A DNA stretch of 64,000 nucleotides from a bacterium. Its GTDB lineage: Bacteria; Bacillota; Clostridia; Lachnospirales; Lachnospiraceae. A program made the translations under genes and the position numbers. Below the pieces are notes generated by a model. It searched no databases. It was given only the letters and a program-made list of their open reading frames with translations, and had not been told where the DNA came from. The stretch covers positions 644,671-708,670 of the forward strand of contig JAMPFT010000001.1 of the NCBI GenBank assembly GCA_023664305.1, in the 5' to 3' direction. This document shows, piece by piece, positions 8,590-15,691 of the stretch (position 1 is its first letter; every line of letters starts with the position of its first letter).

Positions 8590-10423
8590 CTCCCGCCTCT
8601 TCCTCCTCTCCAAATTCTTTGTCCTGCTCCTCTCTGACCCTTCCGCCCTCTTCTCCGGGACTCTGCGGCTCCGTCTTGAGCGGAATTGTGATAACGGCCG
8701 CAGTGTATCCTTCCTTTGTCTTTTCATACCGAAAGTCCGCGGCTTCGCCAAATTCCAGCCGAATCCGCCGGTAGATATTTCTGATTCCGATACTGTCGCT
8801 CTTATATTTTCTGGTTCCGTCCAGATACCGGTTTATGGTCCCGATATCCGCCTCCGTCCCGTTATCCTGTACCATAATCCGGACAGACCCCTCCTCCGCC
8901 TTTGCCTGCAGAAGCACCTCTATCACGTTTTCCTCCGGATTGCAGCCGTGCAGCAGCGCATTCTCGACTAACGGCTGCAGCATCAGCTTCGGGATGAGCG
9001 CATGCTCTGCCTCCCCGTCGATCTCATGGCAAAACACCACGCTTCCCCCGTAGCAGTACTCCTGAATATGCTCATACTGCCGGATTGTCTCCACCTCCTC
9101 CGCAACGGTGACAAGGCGGGTGTCATAGCTGATCCGGTATCGCATAATCTTGGTAAGCCATCCGATCAGATCCGCAATCTGCTTCTGGCCGTTGAGCAGC
9201 GCCAGACTGGAGACGGAATTGAGCGTATTGTAAAAGAAGTGCGGATTAATCTGCGCCTGCAGCGCATGAAGCTCGGCCTGCTTTTCCTTCCGGACGGAAT
9301 CCTCAAGAGAAAGCATCATACGGTTGTAGGCCTGAAAGAGAATACCGATCTCGTCCTCTCTGTCCTGATCGATGGGAAACTCCTCCAGAGCGCCCTTTTC
9401 CATGCATCTCGTAAATCTTTTCAGAGGCAGGATCACGGTATGGGCCAGAACAACCCCCAAAAACAGAATCGTGCAGAGGATAAAAAAGCCTCCAAAAATG
9501 ATAATGCGGACGGCTCCCGACGTCATTCTGCGCACGTCCCGGACCGGGATCTCGGTCACCATCCGCAGCCCCAGCGGCAGAGGCTTTTCCAGAGAAAGGG
9601 CTTCTCCGTCCTCAAATTCCTCCTGCGGCTCCGGGGAGGCGCTCAGACTGTGCAGCAATTCGTTTTCCTCCGTATAAACGGATATTCTTGAGTGCTCCGT
9701 CAGACCGTTTACATTCAGGCATTCCGCCAGCACGGACGGCTCAAAGCAAACCAGCAGAACGCCAAGCTTCTCCCTTCGGATCTCCATCCCCGCTCCCATG
9801 TACTGCAGCTTCATCAGCTTTGCCATACAAAGATAGCCCGCGCTCTCCTCAAAAAACCAGCAGCACTCCCCGTCCAGCTCTTCCGCTTTTTGATACCACG
9901 CTTCTTCCTTCATCCGTTTACTGCTGCTGAGTCCGCTCCAGCCGTTTACAATTCCCCGCTCCTGCGCAAATCTGTGGATCGGCCACTCGGTATCGATGTA
10001 GAGAATGTTCAGGTATCTTCCCCCATCCCCGAAGCAGGTCTGAAAGTACTCGTTGACGGTTTTCACATTTTGATTGTAGCTCCCGACGATTTCCCCGATC
10101 TCCGTCACCGCCGGATCCGCGGTCAAAATCATCCGGGCAATTTCCGAGATATCCCTCTCGTCCGCGTAAAGCATATCGTTTTCGTTGATCAGGTTCACGG
10201 AGGTCTCCATGCGCTTCAGGAAATTTTCCGTCTCACGGCGGTTGGATTCCTCCACGGAAAGAATGCCCTGCGTCACATAATCCCGTATAATGCCCTGAAA
10301 ATACGCATACAAACTGAACACTACCCCCGCCACAATCAGCAGGTTCAGCGTTCCGAAAAGCCCTAATATCTTACCGCTCAGACTCATTTTTTTCGTCAGC
10401 CGGCCGAATGTCCGCTTCCACAT
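8447..10423 (-). CDS. YesM-type sensor histidine kinase
   Basis: A 658-residue membrane kinase. TM1 lies at about 17-40, an extracytoplasmic sensor at about 41-285, TM2 (IIIFGGFFILCTILFLGVVL) at about 295-318, then a HAMP-like linker. LHALQAQINPHFFYNTLNSV holds the phospho-acceptor His of the His_kinase family, and MLQPLVENALLHG and QDNGT form the ATP lid. It pairs with the regulator gene just upstream, which overlaps its start. ATG 10423 is chosen because GGGAGG is correctly spaced; a GTG at 10432 sits too close to it. The last 76 residues or so are an odd, highly acidic Glu/Asp/Gly tail running into the GH105 gene. Probable signal: an extracellular pectic oligomer or the loaded binding protein (inference). 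Confidence 0.9.
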   Translation of the reverse strand: MWKRTFGRLTKKMSLSGKILGLFGTLNLLIVAGVVFSLYAYFQGIIRDYVTQGILSVEESNRRETENFLKRMETSVNLINENDMLYADERDISEIARMILTADPAVTEIGEIVGSYNQNVKTVNEYFQTCFGDGGRYLNILYIDTEWPIHRFAQERGIVNGWSGLSSSKRMKEEAWYQKAEELDGECCWFFEESAGYLCMAKLMKLQYMGAGMEIRREKLGVLLVCFEPSVLAECLNVNGLTEHSRISVYTEENELLHSLSASPEPQEEFEDGEALSLEKPLPLGLRMVTEIPVRDVRRMTSGAVRIIIFGGFFILCTILFLGVVLAHTVILPLKRFTRCMEKGALEEFPIDQDREDEIGILFQAYNRMMLSLEDSVRKEKQAELHALQAQINPHFFYNTLNSVSSLALLNGQKQIADLIGWLTKIMRYRISYDTRLVTVAEEVETIRQYEHIQEYCYGGSVVFCHEIDGEAEHALIPKLMLQPLVENALLHGCNPEENVIEVLLQAKAEEGSVRIMVQDNGTEADIGTINRYLDGTRKYKSDSIGIRNIYRRIRLEFGEAADFRYEKTKEGYTAAVITIPLKTEPQSPGEEGGRVREEQDKEFGEEEEAGDGDEDRDGENGAKEDEGDRGEKAGADRQEGEEAEDAEDAAGVRKKGV

Positions 10424-11462
10424 TTCTGTCACCCTCCCTCCTGTATTTGGAAGGTGTCACCTTCATCTTGTTTTTAAACGCCTTCGCGAAATAATTCACG
10501 TCCAGATATCCTACCCGCACGGCAACCGTATTGATCGGAATATACTCCTCCACCAGCATCCTGCACGCCATCTCCATCCGATAGTCGATGATATATTCCA
10601 TCAGACCGACTCCCATATTCTTCGCGAAAATCTTCCCCACATAGGAGGGCGTCATATAAAGCTTCTCCGCGATCCAGGAAACGTTGCAGTCGGGCCTGTG
10701 ATAGTTTTCCGCCACAATCTGCCTGATATGTCTTACCGTCTTTTCGATTTCCGTCTCGTCATTGCTTCGCTCGACCTCGCTCTGGTACTGCCGCTTAATA
10801 TACTGAATCTGGAGCTCGGCGCCTTCCAGCTCCAGAAGCTCCCTGCGCCATTTTTTCAACAGCGGTTCATAGACGCTGCGAGCTCTCGTCCTGTCCTTCC
10901 CGCAAAGATACCCGTAGAGCAGATTTAACAGGGCCATCCCCGCCGCGGTGACCTGTCTGGCGTCCAACAGATACAGCTCCGAAAACATTTCCTGCAGAAA
11001 TTCCGTGTCCTGATTGGAAAGGGCCTCCTGGATCCGGTTGCCGTACTCCTCGTCATAAAATCTTTCCTGGATTTTTTCCCTTGTCTTTCCTTCCCCCACG
11101 GAAATCACGATTTTCCGGATCTCGGACAGGCTCTCCTCGTTGATCGGCTTTAGGATATAATCCTCTATCCCGTATTGAATGCACAGCTTTGCCGCCCGGA
11201 AATCCTCGTGAGCGGTCAGCAGCACGATCCGCGTATTCAGCTTTTCTTCGTAAATCCGCCTGCTTAATTCAAGTCCGTCGATCACCGGCATTTTCCAGTC
11301 GGCGATGACCAGATCGATCTTTTCTTCCTGTAGAAGCTTCCAGGCCTCCAGTCCGTTATGCGCCACCTTCGGCACGCTGCAGCCTAACCTCTCCCATTCC
11401 AGCATATACAACAGGCAGTCGCACATGATTCTGTCATCGTCCACAATTAAAATGTTTAACAT
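10371..11462 (-). CDS. YesN-type response regulator with AraC DNA-binding domain
   Basis: A 363-residue regulator. The N-terminal receiver (residues 1-120) has the acidic pocket in ILIVDDDRIM, the phospho-acceptor Asp in VIADWKMPVIDG, the Thr of IVLLTAHED and the Lys of YILKPI. A variable middle region follows. The C-terminal AraC/XylS pair of helix-turn-helices (about 260-355) includes SWIAEKLYMTPSYVGKIF and AVRVGYLDVNYFAKAFK. ATG 11462 has AAGGAGG in front; more upstream in-frame codons lack a ribosome site and would extend before the receiver. It most likely activates the importer operon and the GH4 operon through the shared boxes at 15085-15123 and 6605-6643. Confidence 0.92.
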   Translation of the reverse strand: MLNILIVDDDRIMCDCLLYMLEWERLGCSVPKVAHNGLEAWKLLQEEKIDLVIADWKMPVIDGLELSRRIYEEKLNTRIVLLTAHEDFRAAKLCIQYGIEDYILKPINEESLSEIRKIVISVGEGKTREKIQERFYDEEYGNRIQEALSNQDTEFLQEMFSELYLLDARQVTAAGMALLNLLYGYLCGKDRTRARSVYEPLLKKWRRELLELEGAELQIQYIKRQYQSEVERSNDETEIEKTVRHIRQIVAENYHRPDCNVSWIAEKLYMTPSYVGKIFAKNMGVGLMEYIIDYRMEMACRMLVEEYIPINTVAVRVGYLDVNYFAKAFKNKMKVTPSKYRREGDRNVEADIRPADEKNESER

Positions 11463-11490
11463 CCGGGCCTCCTTTCTACAGGATGAAGCA

Positions 11491-11517
11491 GGGGCTTGTA
11501 AAATGAAAACAAGCCCC
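11491..11517. repeat. 9-bp stem-loop between importer and regulator genes
   Basis: GGGGCTTGT at 11491-11499 pairs with ACAAGCCCC at 11509-11517 over a 9-base loop. A T-run follows on the plus strand only, so on the transcribed minus strand it is not a classical terminator. It sits just behind the solute-binding-protein gene, where such hairpins often stabilise the abundant upstream mRNA segment and lower expression of the regulators (inference). Confidence 0.6.
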
Positions 11518-11563
11518 TTTTTAAGCACCTTACTCTCTATTCACGCACCTGCTTCGAATCCTT

Positions 11564-13111
11564 TTACTGATTATCGGCCAAAAAAGCGTCTACCTGAGCC
11601 TGCAGCTCCGCAACTACCTTGTCCGATCCGGCAGCCTTAAACTGCGCGATCAGATCGTCGTACTTATCCATTCCGTAGTATCCCCAATCCAACATCTTCT
11701 GACACTCGCTGAAAAGCGCCTTGATATTTGTCATCTCCGTGCTCACGTCGGTAAAATCCGCCCGGAAGCCCAAAAGGATTGCAGGCTGCGCCGTATCGTT
11801 CGCCTCTGTGTACAGCTTTATCTTGTCAGGATTTTCCGTTGTCATCAGGGATGCAATCTTATAGTTGGAGGTCTGCCAGAGCGCATAGCTTCCCCATCCG
11901 GAATCGGCAATCTTCTCAATCCGGCCGTCCTCCGTTCTTGTGTAATGGGTTCCCTCAATCCCGTAGGTAAACAGATCCGCAAAGGCCGTGTCCGTGTTCA
12001 GAAGCTCCAGCCATCTTAAGCAGGCGTCCGCCTTTTCGGTCCGGGCCGAAATGCTCCAGCCCGCGCCAGTCGCGCTGGAGGAGGTGACGCGCGGTATCGT
12101 AATCTCTTTCAGATACGCGTCCACGTTATATCTGTCTACCAGATTGTTGTATCCGTCCGGGACTCTGTTCCATCCACAGATCGCGTAGGTTCCGCCGCTC
12201 AAATAGCTTGTTGCGTTAAAGTCGGAGGCAAGCATCTCCTCCGGGAAGAAGCCGAGCTTCTGCCATTTTTCCATCAGCTCAAGGGTCTCTCTCCACTGCG
12301 GCGTCTCCAGCGTAAATTTCACCTCGTGAGTCTCCCGGTCCATCACAAACAGCTCATAATCCAGCTGTTCGTAGTAAGGGTCGGAGGTGCCGTATCCGGA
12401 CAGACCCATCAGGGACGGCATCAGCATTTCGACGCCCTCCTTCTGACATGCCAGCAGATACTCCTCGAAGTTGCCGACCTCATAAAAGCTGTTACACTCG
12501 ATCTCATTAAAATCGATCCCGTATTTTTCCTTCACGGTGTCCGCCAGGGCCTTCGGCGTATACATATCCTTCGCGTTGAAGCACTCCTTGTAGTTCGGCA
12601 CAAAGTAATATTTCCCGTTTACTCTTGTGGAATCCCAGACCATCTGAGGCATCACGTTGTAAAGGCCCTCATACTGCGGGATCAGGTCTCCGATATCCAG
12701 AAGGGCGTCTCTGTTGCACAGGTCGATAAAGCCCTTATAGGAGGCCATCCACATCATGTCGATGTCGCCCTTCGCGGCAAGCTCCATGGAAATTTTTTCC
12801 GTGTACTCCGCGGACGGAATTGCCGTAAATTTGATCGTCACGCCGATTTTATCCAGGGAATAGGCATTCATGGCGTCGATCACGTCCTTTTCGGAGGTCT
12901 GATTATCCCCGGCGTTCATATACAGGCTGATTTCCACCGGTTCCGCAGGTGTCTCAGGCTCCTCCGGCGTCTTCTGCTCTCCGCTCCCCGTCCCGTCGGA
13001 CTGCGCCGGACTGCCGGAAGACTCCTGCGGTTTTGCGTTTTCTCCGCATCCTGCCAGCATTCCGACGCACATCATGAACGCCAGCGTCAACGAAAGTAGT
13101 CTTTTTTTCAT
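11564..13111 (-). CDS. Extracellular sugar-binding lipoprotein (LplA/YtcQ family)
   Basis: A 515-residue lipoprotein. A signal peptide (MKKRLLSLTLAFMMCVGM) ends in the lipobox LAGC, so the mature protein is anchored at Cys22 on the outer face of the membrane. A Ser/Gly/Glu/Pro-rich linker (about 23-60) leads to a solute-binding protein family 1 domain, with repeated Trp and Tyr residues that often stack on sugars. Its size and the neighbouring two permeases without a local ATPase match the Lpl/Yte/Ytc rhamnogalacturonan importers, which share a common MsmX-like ATPase encoded elsewhere. AAGGAG precedes the ATG. The gene lies 57 bp behind the LplC-like permease. Confidence 0.92.
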   Translation of the reverse strand: MKKRLLSLTLAFMMCVGMLAGCGENAKPQESSGSPAQSDGTGSGEQKTPEEPETPAEPVEISLYMNAGDNQTSEKDVIDAMNAYSLDKIGVTIKFTAIPSAEYTEKISMELAAKGDIDMMWMASYKGFIDLCNRDALLDIGDLIPQYEGLYNVMPQMVWDSTRVNGKYYFVPNYKECFNAKDMYTPKALADTVKEKYGIDFNEIECNSFYEVGNFEEYLLACQKEGVEMLMPSLMGLSGYGTSDPYYEQLDYELFVMDRETHEVKFTLETPQWRETLELMEKWQKLGFFPEEMLASDFNATSYLSGGTYAICGWNRVPDGYNNLVDRYNVDAYLKEITIPRVTSSSATGAGWSISARTEKADACLRWLELLNTDTAFADLFTYGIEGTHYTRTEDGRIEKIADSGWGSYALWQTSNYKIASLMTTENPDKIKLYTEANDTAQPAILLGFRADFTDVSTEMTNIKALFSECQKMLDWGYYGMDKYDDLIAQFKAAGSDKVVAELQAQVDAFLADNQ

Positions 13112-13168
13112 CGTTTTTCTCCTTTTCTTATGGTTTGATTGGTTTTATGATTATAGCTGTCACTATAA

Positions 13169-14080
13169 TTATCCCTTCACAGAGCCCACCGTCAGGCCCT
13201 TTACAAAATATTTCTGGAAAAACGGGTACGCGATCAGAATCGGCCCCAGCGTTACCAGAAGGATCGCCATCCGCCCGTTGTCCTGCGGCAGCGTCTTCAT
13301 CATGGCCGCGTATTCCTGCGCCGGAATTTCATGGCTGTTTTGCAGCAGATAATCGATGCTCTTTTCGATTCGGATCAGCAAGAGCTGCAGCGGCGTCCTG
13401 GACGGGGAGGAAATATACAGGTAAGCCTTCTGCCAGTCGTTCCACAGCGTGATGGCCCTCATAAATCCCACCGCGGCCAGGGTCGGCTTCATCAGCGGGA
13501 ATATGATCTGCCAGAAGATACGGTACTCCCCCGCCCCGTCGATTTTCGCCGATCCGATCAGGGCGTCGGGAATGTTCGACATGATATAAGTTCTCATAAT
13601 GATGACGTGCATCGCCGTGATGCCCGGAAGGATCAGCGCCCAGATACTGTCCTTCAAGCCGTACATCGTGGTCTCCACCACATAGGTCGCCAGCTGTCCC
13701 CCGGAAAACAGCATGGTGAACAACAGCATCATCGACAGGGGCTTGCGCAGCATAAACCCGGGACGGCTGAGCGCATAGGCAAACATGCTCATCACCAGCA
13801 GGCTGAAAGCGGTTCCGAACACCGTGATAAAGATGGTGACGCCGTAAGAGACAAGCAGCTGCTCCCCAAACCCGAACACATACTCCCAGGCGCGCAGCGA
13901 CCATTCCGTGGGGAAAAAGCTGAACCCCTTCTGCTCGATGCTCTCCGTGCTGCTGAAGGATACCACGACCACAAGCAGCAGCGGGATCAGACAAACCAAC
14001 GCGTAAAGCCCCATCACCGCCGTCAGCAGGATCTGTCCGGGCCCCATTTTCTTTTTTACTTTCCTTTTCTTCAGGTTCAT
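13169..14080 (-). CDS. ABC sugar importer permease, LplC/YtcP-like
   Basis: A 303-residue inner-membrane permease with about six membrane segments (for example ILLTAVMGLYALVCLIPLLL near the N-terminus). The cytoplasmic EAA-type loop is GSAKIDGAGEYRIFWQIIFP, which docks the ATPase. I chose the ATG at 14080 because GAGGAGGGT is ideally placed before it; an earlier in-frame ATG at 14134 would overlap the previous gene and lacks a ribosome site. It is 10 bp behind the LplB-like gene, and both belong to the carbohydrate uptake-1 importers. No ATP-binding subunit is present in the window's locus. Confidence 0.92.
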   Translation of the reverse strand: MNLKKRKVKKKMGPGQILLTAVMGLYALVCLIPLLLVVVVSFSSTESIEQKGFSFFPTEWSLRAWEYVFGFGEQLLVSYGVTIFITVFGTAFSLLVMSMFAYALSRPGFMLRKPLSMMLLFTMLFSGGQLATYVVETTMYGLKDSIWALILPGITAMHVIIMRTYIMSNIPDALIGSAKIDGAGEYRIFWQIIFPLMKPTLAAVGFMRAITLWNDWQKAYLYISSPSRTPLQLLLIRIEKSIDYLLQNSHEIPAQEYAAMMKTLPQDNGRMAILLVTLGPILIAYPFFQKYFVKGLTVGSVKG

Positions 14081-14090
14081 ATACCCTCCT

Positions 14091-15005
14091 CTAAAACAGC
14101 GCATTTTCAGGAGATATTTTTCGGACGACTGCATTCGTCGCGATCACCAGGACAAAGCCCACCAGAGACTGGTAAAATGTCGTGGCTCCCGTCATTCCGT
14201 AATCGATGGAATTTGCGATTGCATTCAGCACATAGGAATCCAGAACATCCGTCGTCGCCTTGATGGCTCCGGAGTTTCTGGTGACCTGATAAAACAGGCC
14301 CGTGTTGGAATGCATGACCTGGCCGATGGCAAGCAGCGTCTTTACGATCACCATGGGAACCAGCATCGGTATCGTGATATACCAGATCTTTTGTCTTGCG
14401 TTGGCCCCGTCGATGGCCGCCGACTCATATAACCCCCGGTCAACGCCGGCCAGCACCGAAAGATACAGAACCGATCCGTACCCTACGCCCTTCCAGGCAT
14501 TTACAATCGTCAGAATCCACGGCCAATACTGCGGGGACAGATAAAACCGGATCTCTTCTCCCCCCAGCTCCAGGAGCATTCTGCTGACAATCCCGTCGCC
14601 TGTCTTTAACAGCGCGTAGACGATAAAGGAAACCGCAATGTAGGAAATAAAGGTCGGCAGAATCATGGCGCTCTGGAAATATTTTGCCAGCCTTTCCTTC
14701 ACCATCTCGTTAATACCGATGGCAATCATGACCTCCAGAAACGTATTCACGACGGTAAAGAGCAGAAAATACCCAACCGTGTTCCTGGTAAGCCGCCATG
14801 CCGTGTCGCCCACCGAAAACAGATACCGGAAATTTTCCAGCCCGTTCCACGGGCTTCCCCAGATCCCGTCGGCAAAATTATACTTTTTGAAGGCCAGCAC
14901 AAGTCCGAACATCGGTATGTACTGAAACAAAATCATCAGGATCACGGCTGGCAGAGCCATCACTGCCAGGGATCTGTTCTTCCAGGTGTTTTTCAAAAAT
15001 TTCAT
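14091..15005 (-). CDS. ABC sugar importer permease, LplB/YteP-like
   Basis: A 304-residue permease and the first gene of the importer operon. Hydrophobic segments start at about residue 12 (SLAVMALPAVILMILFQYIP). The EAA loop reads YESAAIDGANARQKIWYITI, and the PMFGLVLAFKKYN segment is typical of LplB proteins. GGAGAGAGG precedes the ATG. The promoter at 15059-15086 is about 55 bp upstream and carries the shared box. With the LplC-like protein it would form the membrane channel for a pectic or related oligosaccharide delivered by the lipoprotein. Confidence 0.92.
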   Translation of the reverse strand: MKFLKNTWKNRSLAVMALPAVILMILFQYIPMFGLVLAFKKYNFADGIWGSPWNGLENFRYLFSVGDTAWRLTRNTVGYFLLFTVVNTFLEVMIAIGINEMVKERLAKYFQSAMILPTFISYIAVSFIVYALLKTGDGIVSRMLLELGGEEIRFYLSPQYWPWILTIVNAWKGVGYGSVLYLSVLAGVDRGLYESAAIDGANARQKIWYITIPMLVPMVIVKTLLAIGQVMHSNTGLFYQVTRNSGAIKATTDVLDSYVLNAIANSIDYGMTGATTFYQSLVGFVLVIATNAVVRKISPENALF

Positions 15006-15058
15006 GCGCCTCTTCCTCTCTCCTGCCGCTTCGCGCTACGCTTGCTTTACCTGATTTC

Positions 15059-15123
15059 ATTATACTTTTTACAGGTTCTGCCTCAAGAGTAACATTTCGG
15101 CTTTTACTGGACTTTTTAGCACA
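15059..15123 (-). promoter_or_regulatory. Promoter with conserved upstream box, importer operon
   Basis: On the minus strand: -35 TTGAGG (15081-15086), 16-bp spacer, -10 TATAAT (15059-15064). The segment 15085-15123 (TGTGCTAAAAA, then GCCGAAA, then CTCTTG running into the -35) matches the box before the GH4 operon at 6605-6643, with the same distance to the -10 within one base. This is the likely binding site of the YesN-type regulator encoded in the operon. Confidence 0.72.
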
Positions 15124-15272
15124 ATCCCCAATTTTACCCTGATTTTGGACGGTTTTCTACACAAATAGACAACTGTATATGCCATCCGCCGTGTTTCCTG
15201 TTTACATTTTGCCGGATTTGCACACAACCGGCTGCCCCTGCAAAGCATCCGGTTGAGCCGGACGACAGTTCC

Positions 15273-15566
15273 TCTGCGGACCGTAGAGGCACATCGACGC
15301 TTAGCGAGGTACTTTCGAGCTTAGCGTCCGCTATGTGCCGACCCGAGTGCATACACCAGCTCCGGGTTCTTCTGCGGACCGTAAAGGCACATCGGCGCTT
15401 AGCGAGGTACTTTCGAGCTTAGCGTCCGCTATGTGCCGACCCGAGTGCATACACCAGCTCCGGGTTCTTCTGCGGACCGTAAAGGCACATCGGCGCTTAG
15501 CGAGGTACTTTCGAGCTTAGCGTCCGCTATGTGCCGACCCGAGTGCAAACGTGTCCGCAGAAGAAC
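15273..15566. repeat. Three tandem 98-bp repeats
   Basis: Units begin at 15273, 15371 and 15469 with TCTGCGGACCGT and keep an exact 98-bp period. The first unit differs at a few positions; the second and third are nearly identical until about 15546. Each contains an internal inverted pair GGCACAT/ATGTGCC, a direct repeat of CTTAGCG, and ends in GAGTGCATACACCAGCTCCGG. No open frame of note runs through them on either strand. They fill the space between two divergent operons. Confidence 0.9.
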
Positions 15567-15570
15567 CCGG
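15460..15570. mobile_element. MITE-like or hairpin element with 18-bp terminal inverted repeats
   Basis: The last unit is bounded by CCGGGTTCTTCTGCGGAC (15460-15477) and its exact reverse complement (15553-15570). The left end motif recurs at the start of the second unit, so earlier units look like partial copies sharing the same left end. This could be a small non-autonomous mobile element that duplicated in tandem, or a chromosomal repeat that folds into a large hairpin. No target-site duplication was established. Confidence 0.5.
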
Positions 15571-15624
15571 GGCTGGCCGGAGCTCTCCCCCGGACGGCCG
15601 CGAATTGCGCCTCCCGCGTTCGAA

Positions 15625-15653
15625 TTGACAGCCTTTCCCTTTTCTGTTAGTAT
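15625..15653 (+). promoter_or_regulatory. Promoter of the membrane-anchored glycosidase-like gene
   Basis: TTGACA (15625-15630), 17-bp spacer, TAGTAT (15648-15653). The ATG at 15656 lies in the -10/+1 zone and cannot be the translation start, which supports the ATG at 15692. Confidence 0.65.
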
Positions 15654-15691
15654 TAATGTTGCACAATAATTCAGGTAAAACGGAGGCCCCC

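Noticed and set aside
15273-15570. Three repeats considered as a CRISPR array
   Set aside because: The whole 98-bp unit repeats without variable spacers, and no cas genes are in the window.
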